From positions 51,870,275-51,934,274 of the forward strand of contig NC_089979.1 in assembly GCF_036417845.1 (NCBI RefSeq): DNA of 64,000 nucleotides, read 5' to 3'. The notes beneath the pieces are model-generated. The model saw nothing but the letters and a program-made list of their open reading frames with translations, did not search any database and was not told the origin of the DNA. A program made the translations under genes and the position numbers. Below, piece after piece: positions 39,166 through 51,477 of this stretch. How positions within the stretch are numbered: the stretch's first letter is position 1; each line of letters begins with the position of its first letter. This DNA comes from Apteryx mantelli. Its lineage: Eukaryota > Chordata > Aves > Apterygiformes > Apterygidae.

Positions 39166-39776
39166 TTGGCCAGCTTGGCTAGTAATGGGAAAGCACTGGT
39201 GTACCACAGCCGTACAAGTGGGTTTATCCTATTTTGTTTGATAATTTTCATTTTAACAGAGAGCACATGCTGGTGTAAGTGGGTCTGCTAACACAAATCA
39301 AACCAACAGGATTCATATTCAAAATAGAATTCTGGCTATTGGGCACTACTTCAAATTATGAATGAAGTCAATCATCTATACTGAAAACAAGCATATTCAA
39401 AATAAGCAGGAACATATACCTTTAAAATATAAATGTTAATTTTTTTGTCATATTCTGAAATGAAGTATCTTGCATTTTATTTCCTATTGATACATATCTT
39501 TTTTTTTCCTTCATTTGTATGAGTGAAAGATGGTTATCCATTCAATTTTTATGACCTATTTATTTCTTATCTGAAATGATATCACTACCTGAACTTCAGT
39601 AAAGATAGGCTACCACTTCCTTATGTAGAGGAACCTAATAAATGGGAGGGAGGAAAATCAGGAAATGGTTTTATTCACTGCTGTGGATTTAAAGATTTTT
39701 CTAAATGCTCAATTGTCCAGAAATATAAGAAAGACATAACCATATATCTGGGAAGAAACAAAACAAAATGCACAGG

Positions 39777-39935
39777 GCAAGAGGGAGTGAGAGAGAGAGA
39801 GGAAGAAAGAGAGATAGGGAGACAGAGAGAGAGAGAGAAAGAAAGACTAAAAGAGAAGGAAAGAAAGAAGTAAAGAGAGAAAATTAAAGAAAATGAATGA
39901 ATAAGAAAGAACAAACGAACGAACGAATGGAGCCC
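39777..39935 (+). repeat. Polypurine (GA)n/(GAAA)n tract
   Basis: About 160 bases of nearly pure A and G on the plus strand. It runs from GAGA repeats through GAAA units to an AACGAACGAACGAA end. The 171-codon minus-strand frame across it, rich in Ser, Leu and Phe, is a by-product of the repeat. Confidence 0.9.
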
Positions 39936-40560
39936 ATGTTGAATGTCCTTGCGGTTTCTCATGCGCACATGTGCCAGGACAGCATTAGAAGCCTGCAGCT
40001 CTGTTGGATGCGAAGAATCCCCATTTTCAGACTTCAGTACTAAAGAGCCTCCACATTTTTCAGCCCATATGTAGCACTGTATAGAGATGGTATGTTTTAA
40101 ATATATAGTTTTGCTACAGTTCTCCCAGACTACCTGACCTGTCCCATGTACGTGCAGTGGAAGATCTGTGACTGAAAACCTGAAAGGCATATACTATCTG
40201 TAGTGTCCAGCCAGGGACTGCGTGTACTACTTCAGATAATTCACTTGTAGGTGGAAGGGAAGCATGGTGGAAATCTATTCTTTTCTAAAGTGTTCACCAC
40301 CCCCAGCAAGGCTTTACCTTGGGGTTACATATGTGTACCTTCTCCTTTGAAGCTCATACACAAGACTCATTCGGAGAAAAGGCTTGTACACAGCAGCGAG
40401 GCTTTTGCAAAGACTGATAGGCGAAAGACTTCCAAACACACGTACTCCATGGTTGTGGGAAGCCATCGTCCACTGCTGTGGATTTACAAAACTACAGTGA
40501 AGCCAGGGGATGGTGAATGCTCGACACCAGGTAAGGGTCAGCTGCAAAAAATCTGTTTTT

Positions 40561-40622
40561 CCACGTGGAAGAGTTAACTGGAAAGACGGTTAAAGAACAA
40601 TATTCCATGACGTCAGTGACGT
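40561..40622. promoter_or_regulatory. Candidate regulatory element: E-box and tandem CRE
   Basis: CCACGTGG (palindromic E-box) at 40561-40568, a full cAMP-response element TGACGTCA at 40608-40615, and a second half-site TGACGT at 40617-40622. Over the next 250 bases there are several TAAT/ATTA homeodomain-type motifs and a CACGTGA E-box near 40855. CpG-containing full CREs are rare outside regulatory DNA in vertebrates. Enhancer function is inferred. Confidence 0.4.
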
Positions 40623-41699
40623 TTATGACATGCCCTTTAATTACCCTTACCAGTAAATCAGTGTGTGCACTTTAGTACAGCAGAGTAGGGCATACTTCAA
40701 AGAAAATAATAGCTCTGATGATTAGCTAATGAATATGCTATCAGAGAACTCAAGGAGCTTTTGTGCCTTACTACTCACTTTAAATAATAATGCTAATTAA
40801 AAACATACTGCATGCCTCAGGTCCTCTGCTCAATTATTGAAATAATGAAACTCTCACGTGATTTTTTTAATGATCTCTTCTGTATTTATTAATAGAAAGA
40901 TGCTGTCCAGTCCCCTGGCTATACATTTAATTCCTAGAAGCACAATAATACACACAGAACAGAGGAATTAATGTATTTCGTATCTGTGCTTGGTAAATGA
41001 ACCCCTTTCCCCACAGGGCTGGGGAAACCCTCTGTGCCCCCCTCTCCAGCCAAAACTGCTGGCTGAGAAACAGAACTGGCTGTTCATGTGAGCTGGATCC
41101 TGGAGCTGAGGGTGACGCCACAGAAATAAAAATATTTTGGGAAATGCCAGCCCAGCTTCTCTTCTCTGACAGGGATTACCCGGAGCTACCCTGGCCAGGA
41201 CCCCCGTGGGGTCCCTCCCTGCTCCCAGTGGGAGAAGAAGACACTGCTCCCACACCGGCAGTGCTCTCCCAACTGAGCTGGGCTGCCCCGAGACACGCGC
41301 CCAACATGGCCTTTGGGGCAAGGGAAAGAGCACGTCTGCTTAGCGCTGTGATCCCTGCAGACAGCAGTCCTGCACGCAGGATAACCCACCCACAACGGAG
41401 CCGGTTATCGCTGAGCTAGGATAGCTGCCCCTATATGCCCTCTCTGGCCTGGGAAACACATACGACAAAAATAGCAAGGCCAGGGCTTTCCCGTGGATCT
41501 GAAATCTCTCGGTCCACCATGACATTTTTCAGACCTTTGGAAAAATCGTATATTGGGAACCCCTGTTCAGAAAGGGCTCAGGGCCAGAAAGGCACTGAGG
41601 TGCCCTGCAGAGCCTTGCTCACTCTTCAGCTGTAGCTGAGTACATGGGCTGCGGTGCCTGAAGCCAAGACCTGCGACTGGCCCACTAATGGTGTCATTT

Positions 41700-41792
41700 A
41701 TTTAGTGTAAATCAGAATCATCTCCACTGTGGTCATTGTTGTTATATCCCTATCTCTGGTGCGTGCAAAGGGCAAAATCAGGGCCTTTATTT
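41700..41792. repeat. Ancient dispersed palindromic repeat copy
   Basis: GTGTAAATCAGAATCATCTC and CACTGTGGTCATTGTTGTTAT, later GGGCAAAATCAGGGCC, match the same family core (GTGTAAATCAGAAT, CCACTGAAGTCA, ATCAGGGCC). Confidence 0.4.
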
Positions 41793-42310
41793 TCTGCTGG
41801 TATAACAGAGCTCTCGGGGGTCACTGGGATTTGCTCCCCTTGTTTTTCACCTGGGGACTGCTGGGCAGAGCTGGGCTGTGGACAAAGAGATTTTAATAAG
41901 GGGATTGCCAGCCCTGAAACTTTCAGGAGTTAACACCCAAATCACAAGATTGTCTTCAAAATATTTTCTGAAAATAAGAAATAGATGCCAGGCACGTTAC
42001 CTTTGCTACCTCGTTTGTAAGCTCTTAACTTATGCCTAGATTGCATTTTTAATATTCTCCTTTACTGTGAGGGCCATACTGCTTTAGGTTACTTTTTTAA
42101 GGAGAAGTGACTGGAGCACAGCTAACTGTGGCAGGCCCACCACAGAGCCCATCAGTTAGATGAGGCTTGGGGAATATATGGGGAATACAGCAGCTCAGCC
42201 AGACCCACAGGTCTAATCACAGAAACCTTGTGGGGTTTTTGGTTTTTTTTTGGGGGGGGGATGGACATTTCTTCTATTCTTTAAATGGTCACAGTAAATG
42301 ATGACAGTAA

Positions 42311-42331
42311 ACAGACAGACAGACAGACAGA
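42311..42331 (+). repeat. (CAGA)n microsatellite
   Basis: Five tandem ACAG units, directly after an AAATGATGACAGTAAACAG context. Confidence 0.85.
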
Positions 42332-42588
42332 TGCCCTTTTAAAACAGGTGGATGAAATCCAGAGGGGTGACCCAGAGCCATTCCTACGGAGGTACCATAG
42401 AAGAACACTGATGAAGTCTAAGAGGATCCAAAGAGTCTTATAGAGACCAAGAGCTTATTTTTATTTCTAATCCCAAAGACATCAGTTTCCCCCATAGTAT
42501 TTCCTCCAGCACTCAGACTGTGATGCTGACACAGACAGCACTGCAAAACCTCAAAGTTACCATTTCCAGGAGTGTTGGAGGCTTCCTT

Positions 42589-42604
42589 CCCCCCCCCCCC
42601 CCCC
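42589..42604 (+). repeat. Poly(C) tract
   Basis: Sixteen consecutive C, unusual in this AT-rich region; a T8G9 tract lies 340 bp upstream (42243-42259). Confidence 0.85.
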
Positions 42605-44800
42605 ATTCAGCTGCTGATTAGGCTGAAACTAGCCTGGCTAAAGAGATCAGGTGGTCAAGACAGCTCAGTCACTGCTGTCTGTCCCCAATACTCTTACCTG
42701 GTCTTTTTCAAGAGTGAATTTCCTTCTCTGCTCAGAGTAAATTTACCTAAAAGATTCATTTAATCAAGACACTTTTTTCTTTGCGCATCTCAAAACTCTT
42801 ATAGACATTATGGGCCAGACCTTGCTCTTCTGGACCCCCATCTCTTGGGGGCTGCTGTCTTCAGGGCCGTGTGCAGCCACAGTTCCCATCAGTGCCTACA
42901 AGTATTCTCTGATACAAGCAGGGCAAGTGCAGACCATGCTGAAAGTACTGCAACAAGTTTGGCAAATTTTAAGTTTCCCTTAGATGTGATAAAATGTTTG
43001 CCATCAGAAAATGGATGGTGCAAAATAGAACCAAAAATTCTAGAACACTTTCTAGGACCAAAATGTTGTGCACAATGTTCGTATTTCTACCAAAGGAGAC
43101 TGGTTGTGAAGAAAATGAAATACAAATAAAAATCAGATAGCTTTGACTCATAGATCTAGAACAACAGATAGAACCTCTTTAAGAAGTTTTGCAGAAAAGA
43201 CTTGGTTTTCTGATCATACAGCTTCTGGTTAGTCCTGCTTTTCTCCTTGTGCTGCAGCTGTCCTTGATTTTAGGCCTTTTCCTTAAATAGGCATGCAGCC
43301 GTTGCCTTCTGTTGTGACCGCTCAGTAATATCTTTTATTAGCAGAGCTCCACCCAGACCTATAGTACCTTGCTTCCCTGCCACCCATGCTGAGTAGGTAG
43401 TGCACACTCTTTTCTTTCTTTAGTTCTCCATTAAGCAGGCCATTTTTGCTCAAGATAGATTTGCTGGGCCCAACACCCAAGTGCAAATTCTCTCCACAAC
43501 ATCCCAGATCAACATTGCTGTCGTGACACCACCACTCATGGCTGAAGATGCCATCTGGCATCCCAGCTGCAAGGGGTTAACATGCCTCCCCCCTCCACAC
43601 ACACAGGTGGTAGCTAGGGCTTTTGATGGCTGAGATTGCCTGATAGCTCTGGCACCTGACAAGCCTCTGAAACACAGACTGCCCCACTCAAACTGTCTGG
43701 AAAAGCTAGCTGAAGCCTGTCTGAATTCCTCTGCATTTTACAAGGCTCCTCCCAATGGCTGGGGTTTGATCTAGGTGGCTGCTTTAGGTGATCTCCTTAA
43801 TTACAAAGGTGTCAAACACATACTCCTCGCCTTTGTAGCTAACACAGCTTTTACATTGCACCAGACGACTTTCTACTTCCCTTGCACTTGCCCACTTTAG
43901 CCTGCCGTAATGTAGGGCTGGGGCTCATCTCTTCAAAAGGGCTTTATAAAGCAGGGTTCAACTCTGCCACTGAACTGAGAGTTTCCCTCTTAGCTGCAAG
44001 GGGAGTGAGAGCAGGCCTGGTGTTCACCGTCATGGAAGATCTCCAGGTAAATCTGTGCGGGCAAAGAGGCAGAGTTAAAATTTTTCAGAGCCTGTGCATG
44101 GCGGAAACCTCAGCCTTCCCATTTCACTTGCACAGCTTTCCCTACTGATAAAGAAAACTAAATCACAAGTGGAGCATCCTGACTATCATTTAGTTGCCTG
44201 GAATAGGAAAAGCACGGTGTACATAAAGACCACAGTGCCTTGTCTTGGTACATAACAGGTGTGAAATATGAGTTCCTTTAAGCTTTACTTTTTTTGTTGT
44301 TTTTCTATGTGGTTCATTTCAGAAGTACTAATCCTTCACTTTAGATAAGGAAAGGTTTCTCAGTGTGACAAATTTGACCCTATCGCATGATCTTGAAGCA
44401 AGCAGCACACTGAGCTACTTACACAAGGAAAAATTACTCACATCAGTAAAGACAGAGGGATCAAGAGCAATTTACACCACAGTAGGGATGGGGTATACAG
44501 CTGTGAGAGTCTATACACATCTTCCCTGATTAATTCAGCCTCAGAGAAATGGTAAGATACTGGTGTCTTGTTTACAAAGCCTGAGTCTGCTGGGATCCGT
44601 ACTTGAAGTTTTTCTACTTTTGCTGAAAACTGATCATGAAGGCTTAGAAAGACAAGCTGTTTTTCCTGAATTTCCTGCTTATACAAAGCTTTCATTTAGT
44701 CCCAGGAATTTTTTCACTACTCTGAGGAAAGCATGGGACGGGGTAATAAAGTGGGAGCTCTAGCTTTAAAGAAACCAGTGACCTACTTCTATCAAGTGCA

Positions 44801-44880
44801 CAGTTAATCCTAACAATACTTTGGGAGAAGCTACATTTTTAAATTTTCCAAGAGTCACTGAATTTCACGGAGAGTATAAT
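44801..44880 (-). mobile_element. Possible MIR/L2-like remnant, antisense
   Basis: TCCTAACAATACTTTGGGAGA, followed by ATTTTTAAATTTTCCAAGAG, is a weak match to the antisense MIR/L2 3' region. Divergence is high and other explanations are possible. Confidence 0.3.
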
Positions 44881-46559
44881 TTCTCCATGTTTATTCGGAC
44901 TATAGCCATGGTGCTTTTTAAGACCTTGAAGGAATCACCTGGTTGTTGCAATGAAGAATATACCTTTCATTGAGCATACTTCCAAGTAACTTTTTTTCTC
45001 ATTAATGTTATTTTCCAGCCTCCAGGCTCTCATCTTGACCTGAAAACAAGCATGCAGTTTAGCAAGTCAAAGTTTGTGGAAACTACAGGGCATCATCTTG
45101 TCTTAAGGAAGGGAGTATTGCTATCTTCAGGAGCTCATTCCAGGCTGGATGAGATGGTCTTAGTAGTTTCAAATAAAATAAAATTAACTTTGTAAAGTAC
45201 TTAATTTATTTGCCAAAGAAAATAGGCTATAGCGCCTTTCTTGTCCAAACCGTGGAAGCCCCCCGCGGTGCCCGGTGCCCTCAGCCTGCCCCAGTAGGCA
45301 CAGAGCTGGGGCAGGGAGCAGCTGCCCAGGGTTTACAGGCTCTGCTCCTCCTGTCTGCCAGGGAGCCCCACATGTGGCTTGCAGTCCCTGCGCTTATTCT
45401 TCATAAACCTTGTTTCAAGTAAAATGAAGCTAATACAGACAACTGTGAACTTTGCCGGCAAAGTTGGGGCACAGCAGGTCTCGCCTCCACCAGGTCTCCC
45501 TTCCTCTCCAGTCCCCTTGCAAAATGGTCACAAAATGGTGACATTTAAAAAAACCACCCTCTCCTATTGTCAAGGCAACTCAAAGCCTTAGGGGCAGGAG
45601 GCAGGAGAGTCACATCTGCCAAGTGTATGCAAAACCCCCTCAGAGTGTGAACGCTCATCAGGATCGGCCCCACTGTTTTGGGGTCCTTTGTACTGCTGAG
45701 GGGTCAGAGAACTGAGCAGATATACAAGGAACATCCCCTCCCATTGACTCTCATGCCACAAGATTGGGTCCTGCGCAAGCAAGGCACAAAAAGTGTCAAA
45801 TTTTGTTTTCTGTTGTTCATCCCCATAAGTAAAACAAGTAGGACTGAGTTCTTGGCTGGAGTGTGCTAAAGAAACCTACTATTGCTCTCAATTTTTAAAA
45901 TCCTTGTATTTGCAAGATGCTCTATGCACCTCTCTTCGTTCTTCAGCCTGTGGTCTTTGTAGCATCAAAATGTCACAGAGTGAAGACCTGCAGGCCATGG
46001 TCTTTAGAAAAATGTTTCCTTCCCATTTCTCCAAGAACAGCAAACTGCTCAGTAGGCCCTGCTTGTGTGTCCTAGCAGAAGAGGTCAGAGATTTCCAAGT
46101 TTTGTTTGCTCACCTTTAAAACATGGCCTTCTCTTCCATGAAACTCAGGACATACTTAACAGGAAACAATAAAGATACAGGACAGTTTTGGAGAGGAAGT
46201 AGGGCATTTTAGGTCGGCAGAAAAAAATTTCTTATGCTGAAACTGGGTCAAGACACCACAGTGTTTACCACGACTCTTAGGAAGAGTGCCATGGGGTTTT
46301 TAATAATGACAAAAATTCAAGATCTCAGCATTGGGTCTCATCCCAAAAAGTAATGCAGTTTCAGGCCAAATGGAAACAAATCTGGCCTATAAATCACGAT
46401 GCAGCGGATGTAACCCACTTAGTCCTGAGCCCGGTCACTTTTGTTCAGCTAAAGCAGATCTTCCAGCCTTCTAGCCATTCAGATCCAAAGAAGACCAAGC
46501 ATTCGTTTTCTTCCCTTAACATTGCTCCCAGCGCTAATTATGGTCACTGTTTCAACTGA

Positions 46560-47000
46560 GGCTAATTTCTCATTTGAATTTTTCTGGCTTCACCTTCCAG
46601 CCACTAGACCTTGTTATATCTTTCTCTGCAAGTTCAAAAGCCTTTTAGTACCTAGCATTTTCTCCCCATGAAGGGACTCACTAAACCAGTCACCTTTTAG
46701 TCTTCTCTTGGATACTTTAAACAGACTGTGATCTTTAAATTTCTCCAGGACAGATATTTCCCCCCGTCCTTAAATCATTTCTGTGGTTCTTTTCCCTACC
46801 CTCTCCAATTTTTCAATGTCCTTTTCAACTGTGTATGCCAGGTCTGGATGCAGCATCCCAAAGTAAAATTACCTCCTTACTCCTACTCACTATTTTCCTG
46901 TTTATTTGTCCAAGGAGTACATTAGCACTTTTGGTTACCACAGTGCTCTGATAGCTCTTATTTGATTGCATGTCCACTTGGGGTGCCTAAATCCTACTCC
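46560..47000 (-). mobile_element. Ancient CR1 LINE fragment (older subfamily)
   Basis: The plus strand shows a series of motifs in CR1 order: TTTTCTCCCCATGAAGG, TTTTAGTCTTCTCTTGGATA, ACCCTCTCCAATTTTTCAATG, TGGATGCAGCATCCC, TTACCTCCTTACTCCTACTC, CCTGTTTATTTGTCCAAGGA and CATTAGCACTTTTGG. These correspond to the antisense of the CR1 reverse-transcriptase C-terminal region in an old sauropsid subfamily. Compared with that pattern, a few dozen bases seem deleted near 46865. Reading frames are destroyed. It is in the same orientation as the other two CR1 copies. Confidence 0.85.
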
Positions 47001-49134
47001 CCTCTCCCACATATTATCCCAGCTTTCATCAGATATCTTTGAGGAAAGAGAGTAAGAAATGATTTCAAAACACATTATAAACATATAGCAAAGACCTCAT
47101 GCTTTTTGCAACATATGCAGCAGAGGCCACTTGACACTGCCCCTCAAGCCCTCAATTTCCTTCTCTCCAGGCCCACTACAATAACCCTTGTCCTATATAT
47201 TAATACTGAGTTCAGTGTGTTTGACATAAGCCTGGAATTTCCAATGTATACAGATTTAGGAATTGATGGATCTGTCAGGAATGAAGTTCAGAACAGCTGG
47301 ATGAGAAAGATTTAGAGTTCTGAGCACACAGCAAGGCTTGAAATCTGCTTTGGGTTTTTGCATCCTGCATTCAACTAAGGCTCTTCATAATAGGGACAGG
47401 ATGTATCTCCTAAATCCCTTCTTTTCTTGGAAAGAAACAGAAGTGACATTATTTTGACGCAGGAATGGACAGTAAATTACCCAAGTTCTGTATAGCAAAT
47501 GTCACAGGACTGGCACAAGGTCTGGTTTTGAAGTAAGAACACCAGAACAAATCAACTACTTTGGCTCCTCATTTCACACCCAGGTGCTGGACCTCTGATC
47601 ATCCACATGTAACAAAACCCATGTATGGGTCTGGAAACATCCAGGCACCTCTCTCTTCGGGCAACATGTCCAAGTCCCTACCAAGTCTGGTTGTCTCTGC
47701 TTTGCACAGTTCACCAGCCCAGTCCCAGCAGTTGTTGCACCCTCAGATGCCTTCATCATATTCATGCACACCAGCATATGTCCTCAATGCCATGCTGAAA
47801 AATACTGCTTTGGATTACAATACTTCTTTCAAGCACTTTGAGTAGAAAAAAACATAATTATGGCTGAGGGTCACAGGAGCACTACTAAGGCACAAACCCT
47901 GGGACCCAGGGAAGATTCGATCCCAGGGTAAGGCACATAGCCAGGACCAGTCTGCTTTTGAGGGGCTATCTGAGCAGCATGGCTGTGAGCCTTTTAGCAT
48001 TACTTGCCCTGGGAGCCCGAAGCAGATACCTTGAGCCATTGGCCATTTAATTTTGGTTATTTCCAGAGAAAAGGTGCTAAGGTGACATTTAACCTTGTGT
48101 TTTTTTCTCTAAATGTCATCCCTGAAGCTCCATTCTGGTACTAGAGAGCCACTCTGGGGTCTTCCAGGCTTATCCAGCCTCACGAGTAATCTAGACCAGC
48201 AGTCAAACTCTTTCTTTGTTCTTCCTCAGCCCATCCCAGGGGCTGTCACTGAAGAGAAACAGGGCTAAGTAAGGAAAGCATCTGGCTGGGCAGTCTGTCA
48301 GTATCAGTGCTACTGATGATGTATGAGCCAGAGCAAAGTCCAGCTCACACACCCAGAGCCACGCCAGCTCAGCAGGACTAAAAGGCAAAAATTAAAAAAA
48401 AGAGAAACCTTTATTTTGTCAAGCAGTAGCAGCTCTAGCAATCAGAACGCTTGGAGAGCAGTGCTGGTGAGGAGGGAGATGCTGTCTTTATAAACATTTT
48501 TCTATGTAAAATCATTTTATAACACAGAACCTGGCTTTGAGCTTCTTGGTGTCTATACAGTAAAGCAATCCGGTATTGTGTCCCCCCTACCTCTTGCAGA
48601 GGGATAAAAATTTGATTTAGCCCTGCTTCTGGTCCAAGGAGACAAAGTGTTTCATCCTTGATATTTTGGCTGATAAGAATTAATGGGAAACACCTTCTCT
48701 CTGAAAGGTTTTTTTTTTTTCCTGATATCACCTAAAAGAGCATTTTCAGCCTCAGATCCAAGAAGACTCTTTTTACATAGGGCATCCTTTTGTGTCCTCC
48801 AAGACTCACTATCTGCAAGAACCACCAGAAGTTAGGCCCTAGGTTAAGGTGGTGCTGAGAGCTAGGAGGGAGCCTTCTTCAGTTGTGCCACAGAGTGTCA
48901 AAGCCCTGTGGCCTTCCACAGGCTGCTGGCCACAGTGTCAGCACCCGACCGCCTTTCTCTGTTGGGCCAGCAGCCCAAAACTGGGACACGCTGGTCTAAA
49001 ATTCCAGTTCTAGGATAACCTCAAACAATGCAGCTCCAAAACACGCAGCCCTCTCCTCCTGCCCGGCAGCAAGTTGTGTGCAACACCTTTCAGAAGTGGC
49101 ACAGCAAACTTCACCCCTCTCCATAAAAAATAAA

Positions 49135-49151
49135 AAGAGAGAGAGAGAGAA
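49135..49151 (+). repeat. (GA)n microsatellite
   Basis: About eight GA units. Confidence 0.8.
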
Positions 49152-49579
49152 TTCAGGCCCCAGCGAAGGCGGAACACTTGTCACCACCGGTTAGCAACAG
49201 CTTTTTTATCCATTTAAGTGTCAACAAAGGTTTACCACAGGCAGGGGCATTTCAGCCAACAAATGCTTCAAAGAGAGAGAGACTGACCCTCTTCTCTGCA
49301 TCGTTTCACGTACTTCTTGGGGCTTGGTCGGGGCTTTACATTTGTAAATCACCAGAGCCAAGCCCATGTGGCCCCCAAGGCTAGCAGGGCTCAGATACAT
49401 GGCCCAAACAAGCCCAGGGAGCAAGGACGTGAGGTGGCCCAGTACCAAGTCTGGACGAGCAGACACCACTCGCACGAGGCTTGGCTGGACCCCGTGTCCA
49501 TCCCTCGGTCCTCCCAATGCCCCCATGGTGCAAGGAGGTGGCCACGAATCTCACGGTTTTACAAGCTGGAAAATATATG

Positions 49580-49662
49580 GGCAGATTCTCAGCTGGTGCA
49601 AATCAGCATAGCTTCACTGCAGGCAAAGGAGCTATCCCAATTCACGCCAAATGAAAGTCTGG
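49580..49662. repeat. Ancient dispersed palindromic repeat, clear copy
   Basis: GCAGATTCTCAGCTGGTGCA, AATCAGCATAGCTTCACTGC, AGGCAAAGGAGCTATCCCAA, TTCACGCCAAATGAAAGTCTG. The left arm TGGTGCAAATCAGCATAGCT and the right arm AGCTATCCCAATTCACGCCA are inverted relatives, so the unit is a decayed palindrome of about 80 bp. Confidence 0.5.
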
Positions 49663-50372
49663 GTCGTAGAGGTGAAGAGATGCGGCTGTGGCCGCTCCAT
49701 GGGTCGGCGGCAGTGCCAGGCGCAGAGGTCGGGTGTCCCAGCTTCCCGGTCCAACAGTGCCACTGATGTGATTGGAAATCACACACAGCATTAAGTCTTT
49801 CTCCGGTCAGCAAGGCAAGGTGGAGGCCTGGTCCTCAGAGCCAGCAAGAGTTTTTCCACTCCCCCAGGTAGCTAAATATTTACATCTTCCCTTTTTTAGC
49901 AGCAGTACCTTCAGTTTTTGCTGCCCTTTACGTTTTGCCAGTATGCACACCATGGCTCTGCCACACCGTTTGGCCTCAGGCAGCCAAATCTGCAGCAGGT
50001 GGCAGGAGGGTTTTTTACACACAGAAGACTTTCACCTACGGTGTAAAGACCAAGTAAAATTACAGCAGTCCACAAAAGGTGTAGGTTTCCCAGGCTTTCA
50101 TCAGAAAAACCTCTCGTGTGCTAATGAGAGGCTTGTGCTGGTAGGTACGGGGCCCAATTTTTACACACTGCTAGAAGGCATCATGAGGGGGGCTACAGAA
50201 ATGTCATATACAATGCAGACTTGTCTAGATAGACTGGGCATTTCCACTTGAGAACTTCATTGCAGCCATCAGGCATGCTGCCTGGATCAGGTGCATTTCC
50301 TACCTAACCACTGCATTTGAGACAAAGGAGAAGGCACAGTGTACAGAAAAAAAAAAAAAAAAAAGATACCCT

Positions 50373-50378
50373 TTTATT
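50373..50378 (-). terminator. Polyadenylation signal AATAAA of GATA6
   Basis: TTTATT on the plus strand gives AATAAA on the minus strand. A run of 18 T (minus strand) starts about 9 nt further on and could act as the U-rich downstream element. Cleavage is expected roughly between 50363 and 50345. It is the first canonical signal after the GATA6 stop. Confidence 0.7.
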
Positions 50379-50877
50379 TGTAAAGCTCTGGTGAAACAAC
50401 AACTTTCCAAATGACATCCCATTTAAAAAAAACAATGGAAACCAACCTAACTATGCATCAGTCACACTATACAGATTGCATCCTAAATTTTAAAGATGCC
50501 TAAATATCTTATGGAGTATTTACATACATATCAGTTAGGTAGTAAAGTTTCACTGCAATTTGTTTCTTTCCAGCACATACTTATTCAATGGCAAAAAAGC
50601 CTGGGGATGCATTTGCTTTTTTGTACAAAACTTAGGAGCACGTGGCTAGGGCAATTTTCCTGAGAGAAGGCTTGTTCTTTGAAACTCTTGCTTTAACAAC
50701 TGGAAACACAGAAAGTGGATGGTTTTTGTTGCGCTAAAAAGCCTAAGGATGCCTAGTTAAGTTTTTGTCTTAAATTATTCACGTACCATTAAGTTAAAAT
50801 GTTTACATTCATTCATTCGTATAAAAACTGTTGTTAAATCTTATGCAAATGATTTAACACTGATTGCTGCAACGCAA

Positions 50878-50884
50878 ATTGCAC
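50878..50884 (-). promoter_or_regulatory. miR-25/92 family seed match in GATA6 3'UTR
   Basis: GTGCAAT on the minus strand is complementary to the miR-25/32/92/363 seed. It lies about 50 nt from the miR-10-type match, a spacing at which two sites could both be used. Inference from sequence only. Confidence 0.25.
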
Positions 50885-50931
50885 TTCTTTAAAAAAATTA
50901 TTGTATATATGGAAGAAAAATATCTGATTGC

Positions 50932-50939
50932 TACCCTGT
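50932..50939 (-). promoter_or_regulatory. miR-10 family seed match (8-mer) in GATA6 3'UTR
   Basis: ACAGGGTA on the minus strand is a perfect 8-mer complement to the miR-10 seed. It sits in the AT-rich distal 3'UTR between TGTAA and GCAATC contexts. Seed matches of this length occur by chance, so functionality is unproven. Confidence 0.35.
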
Positions 50940-51477
50940 TTACAAATTTTGACTGACTCTATACAGTTCAGCCACAAAATATGAACTTTCATAAACCTCA
51001 GTCACAGTGTACTTGAAAAGTTATAATGCAGTCTTGCAAAGTGAGTAAATATTTTAAACAACAACAACAACAACAAAAAATCTCCTTAACCAGCTCGACC
51101 TTGTGAGACTTGTACCAAACATTGCGATTTCCTCCAAAGGCGTATTTGGGCTCTGACGCAGAAGAGCAGAGCACTGCAGGCCCGCTGGAGACGGAGGGTG
51201 CCGGGCGGGAGAACCAGCAGGGCAAAGGCACCAAGCGTTCAGTTCGAGGCGTCTGCACTGGCTCAAGCAGTGCACGCTGCGGACGCGCTTTCAAACACAT
51301 CTCACTGTCTCTAATAATTAAAGCCTCTGCTGCCCCCTCCCCAACTCTGACCGCTTCAGCCAGATTCTTGGAGGAGAAGGTGGTGAGAGAGTGAAAACAA
51401 ATATACAATCAGAAAGGCAGCTCTGCTGGGTGAGTTGAGGACGTATTTCTGGAATCTATCAATAGGTCTAGGTTTCT

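Larger units (their letters stand above)
39166..50359. other. Intergenic DNA immediately 3' of GATA6
   Basis: Contains the polypurine tract, the CRE/E-box cluster (40.6 kb), microsatellites, an ancient CR1 (46.6-47.0 kb) and palindromic repeat copies. Patches at 41.16-41.42, 45.24-45.38 and 49.33-49.56 kb are GC-rich without being clear islands. No convincing exon on either strand. Confidence 0.6.

Noticed and set aside
39675..40190. A 171-codon minus-strand open frame rich in Ser/Leu/Phe
   Set aside because: It is a translation of the polypurine GA/GAAA tract, not a gene.
49772..50251. A 159-codon plus-strand frame just beyond the GATA6 poly(A) site
   Set aside because: Random composition, no recognisable domain or splice structure; length within chance expectation.
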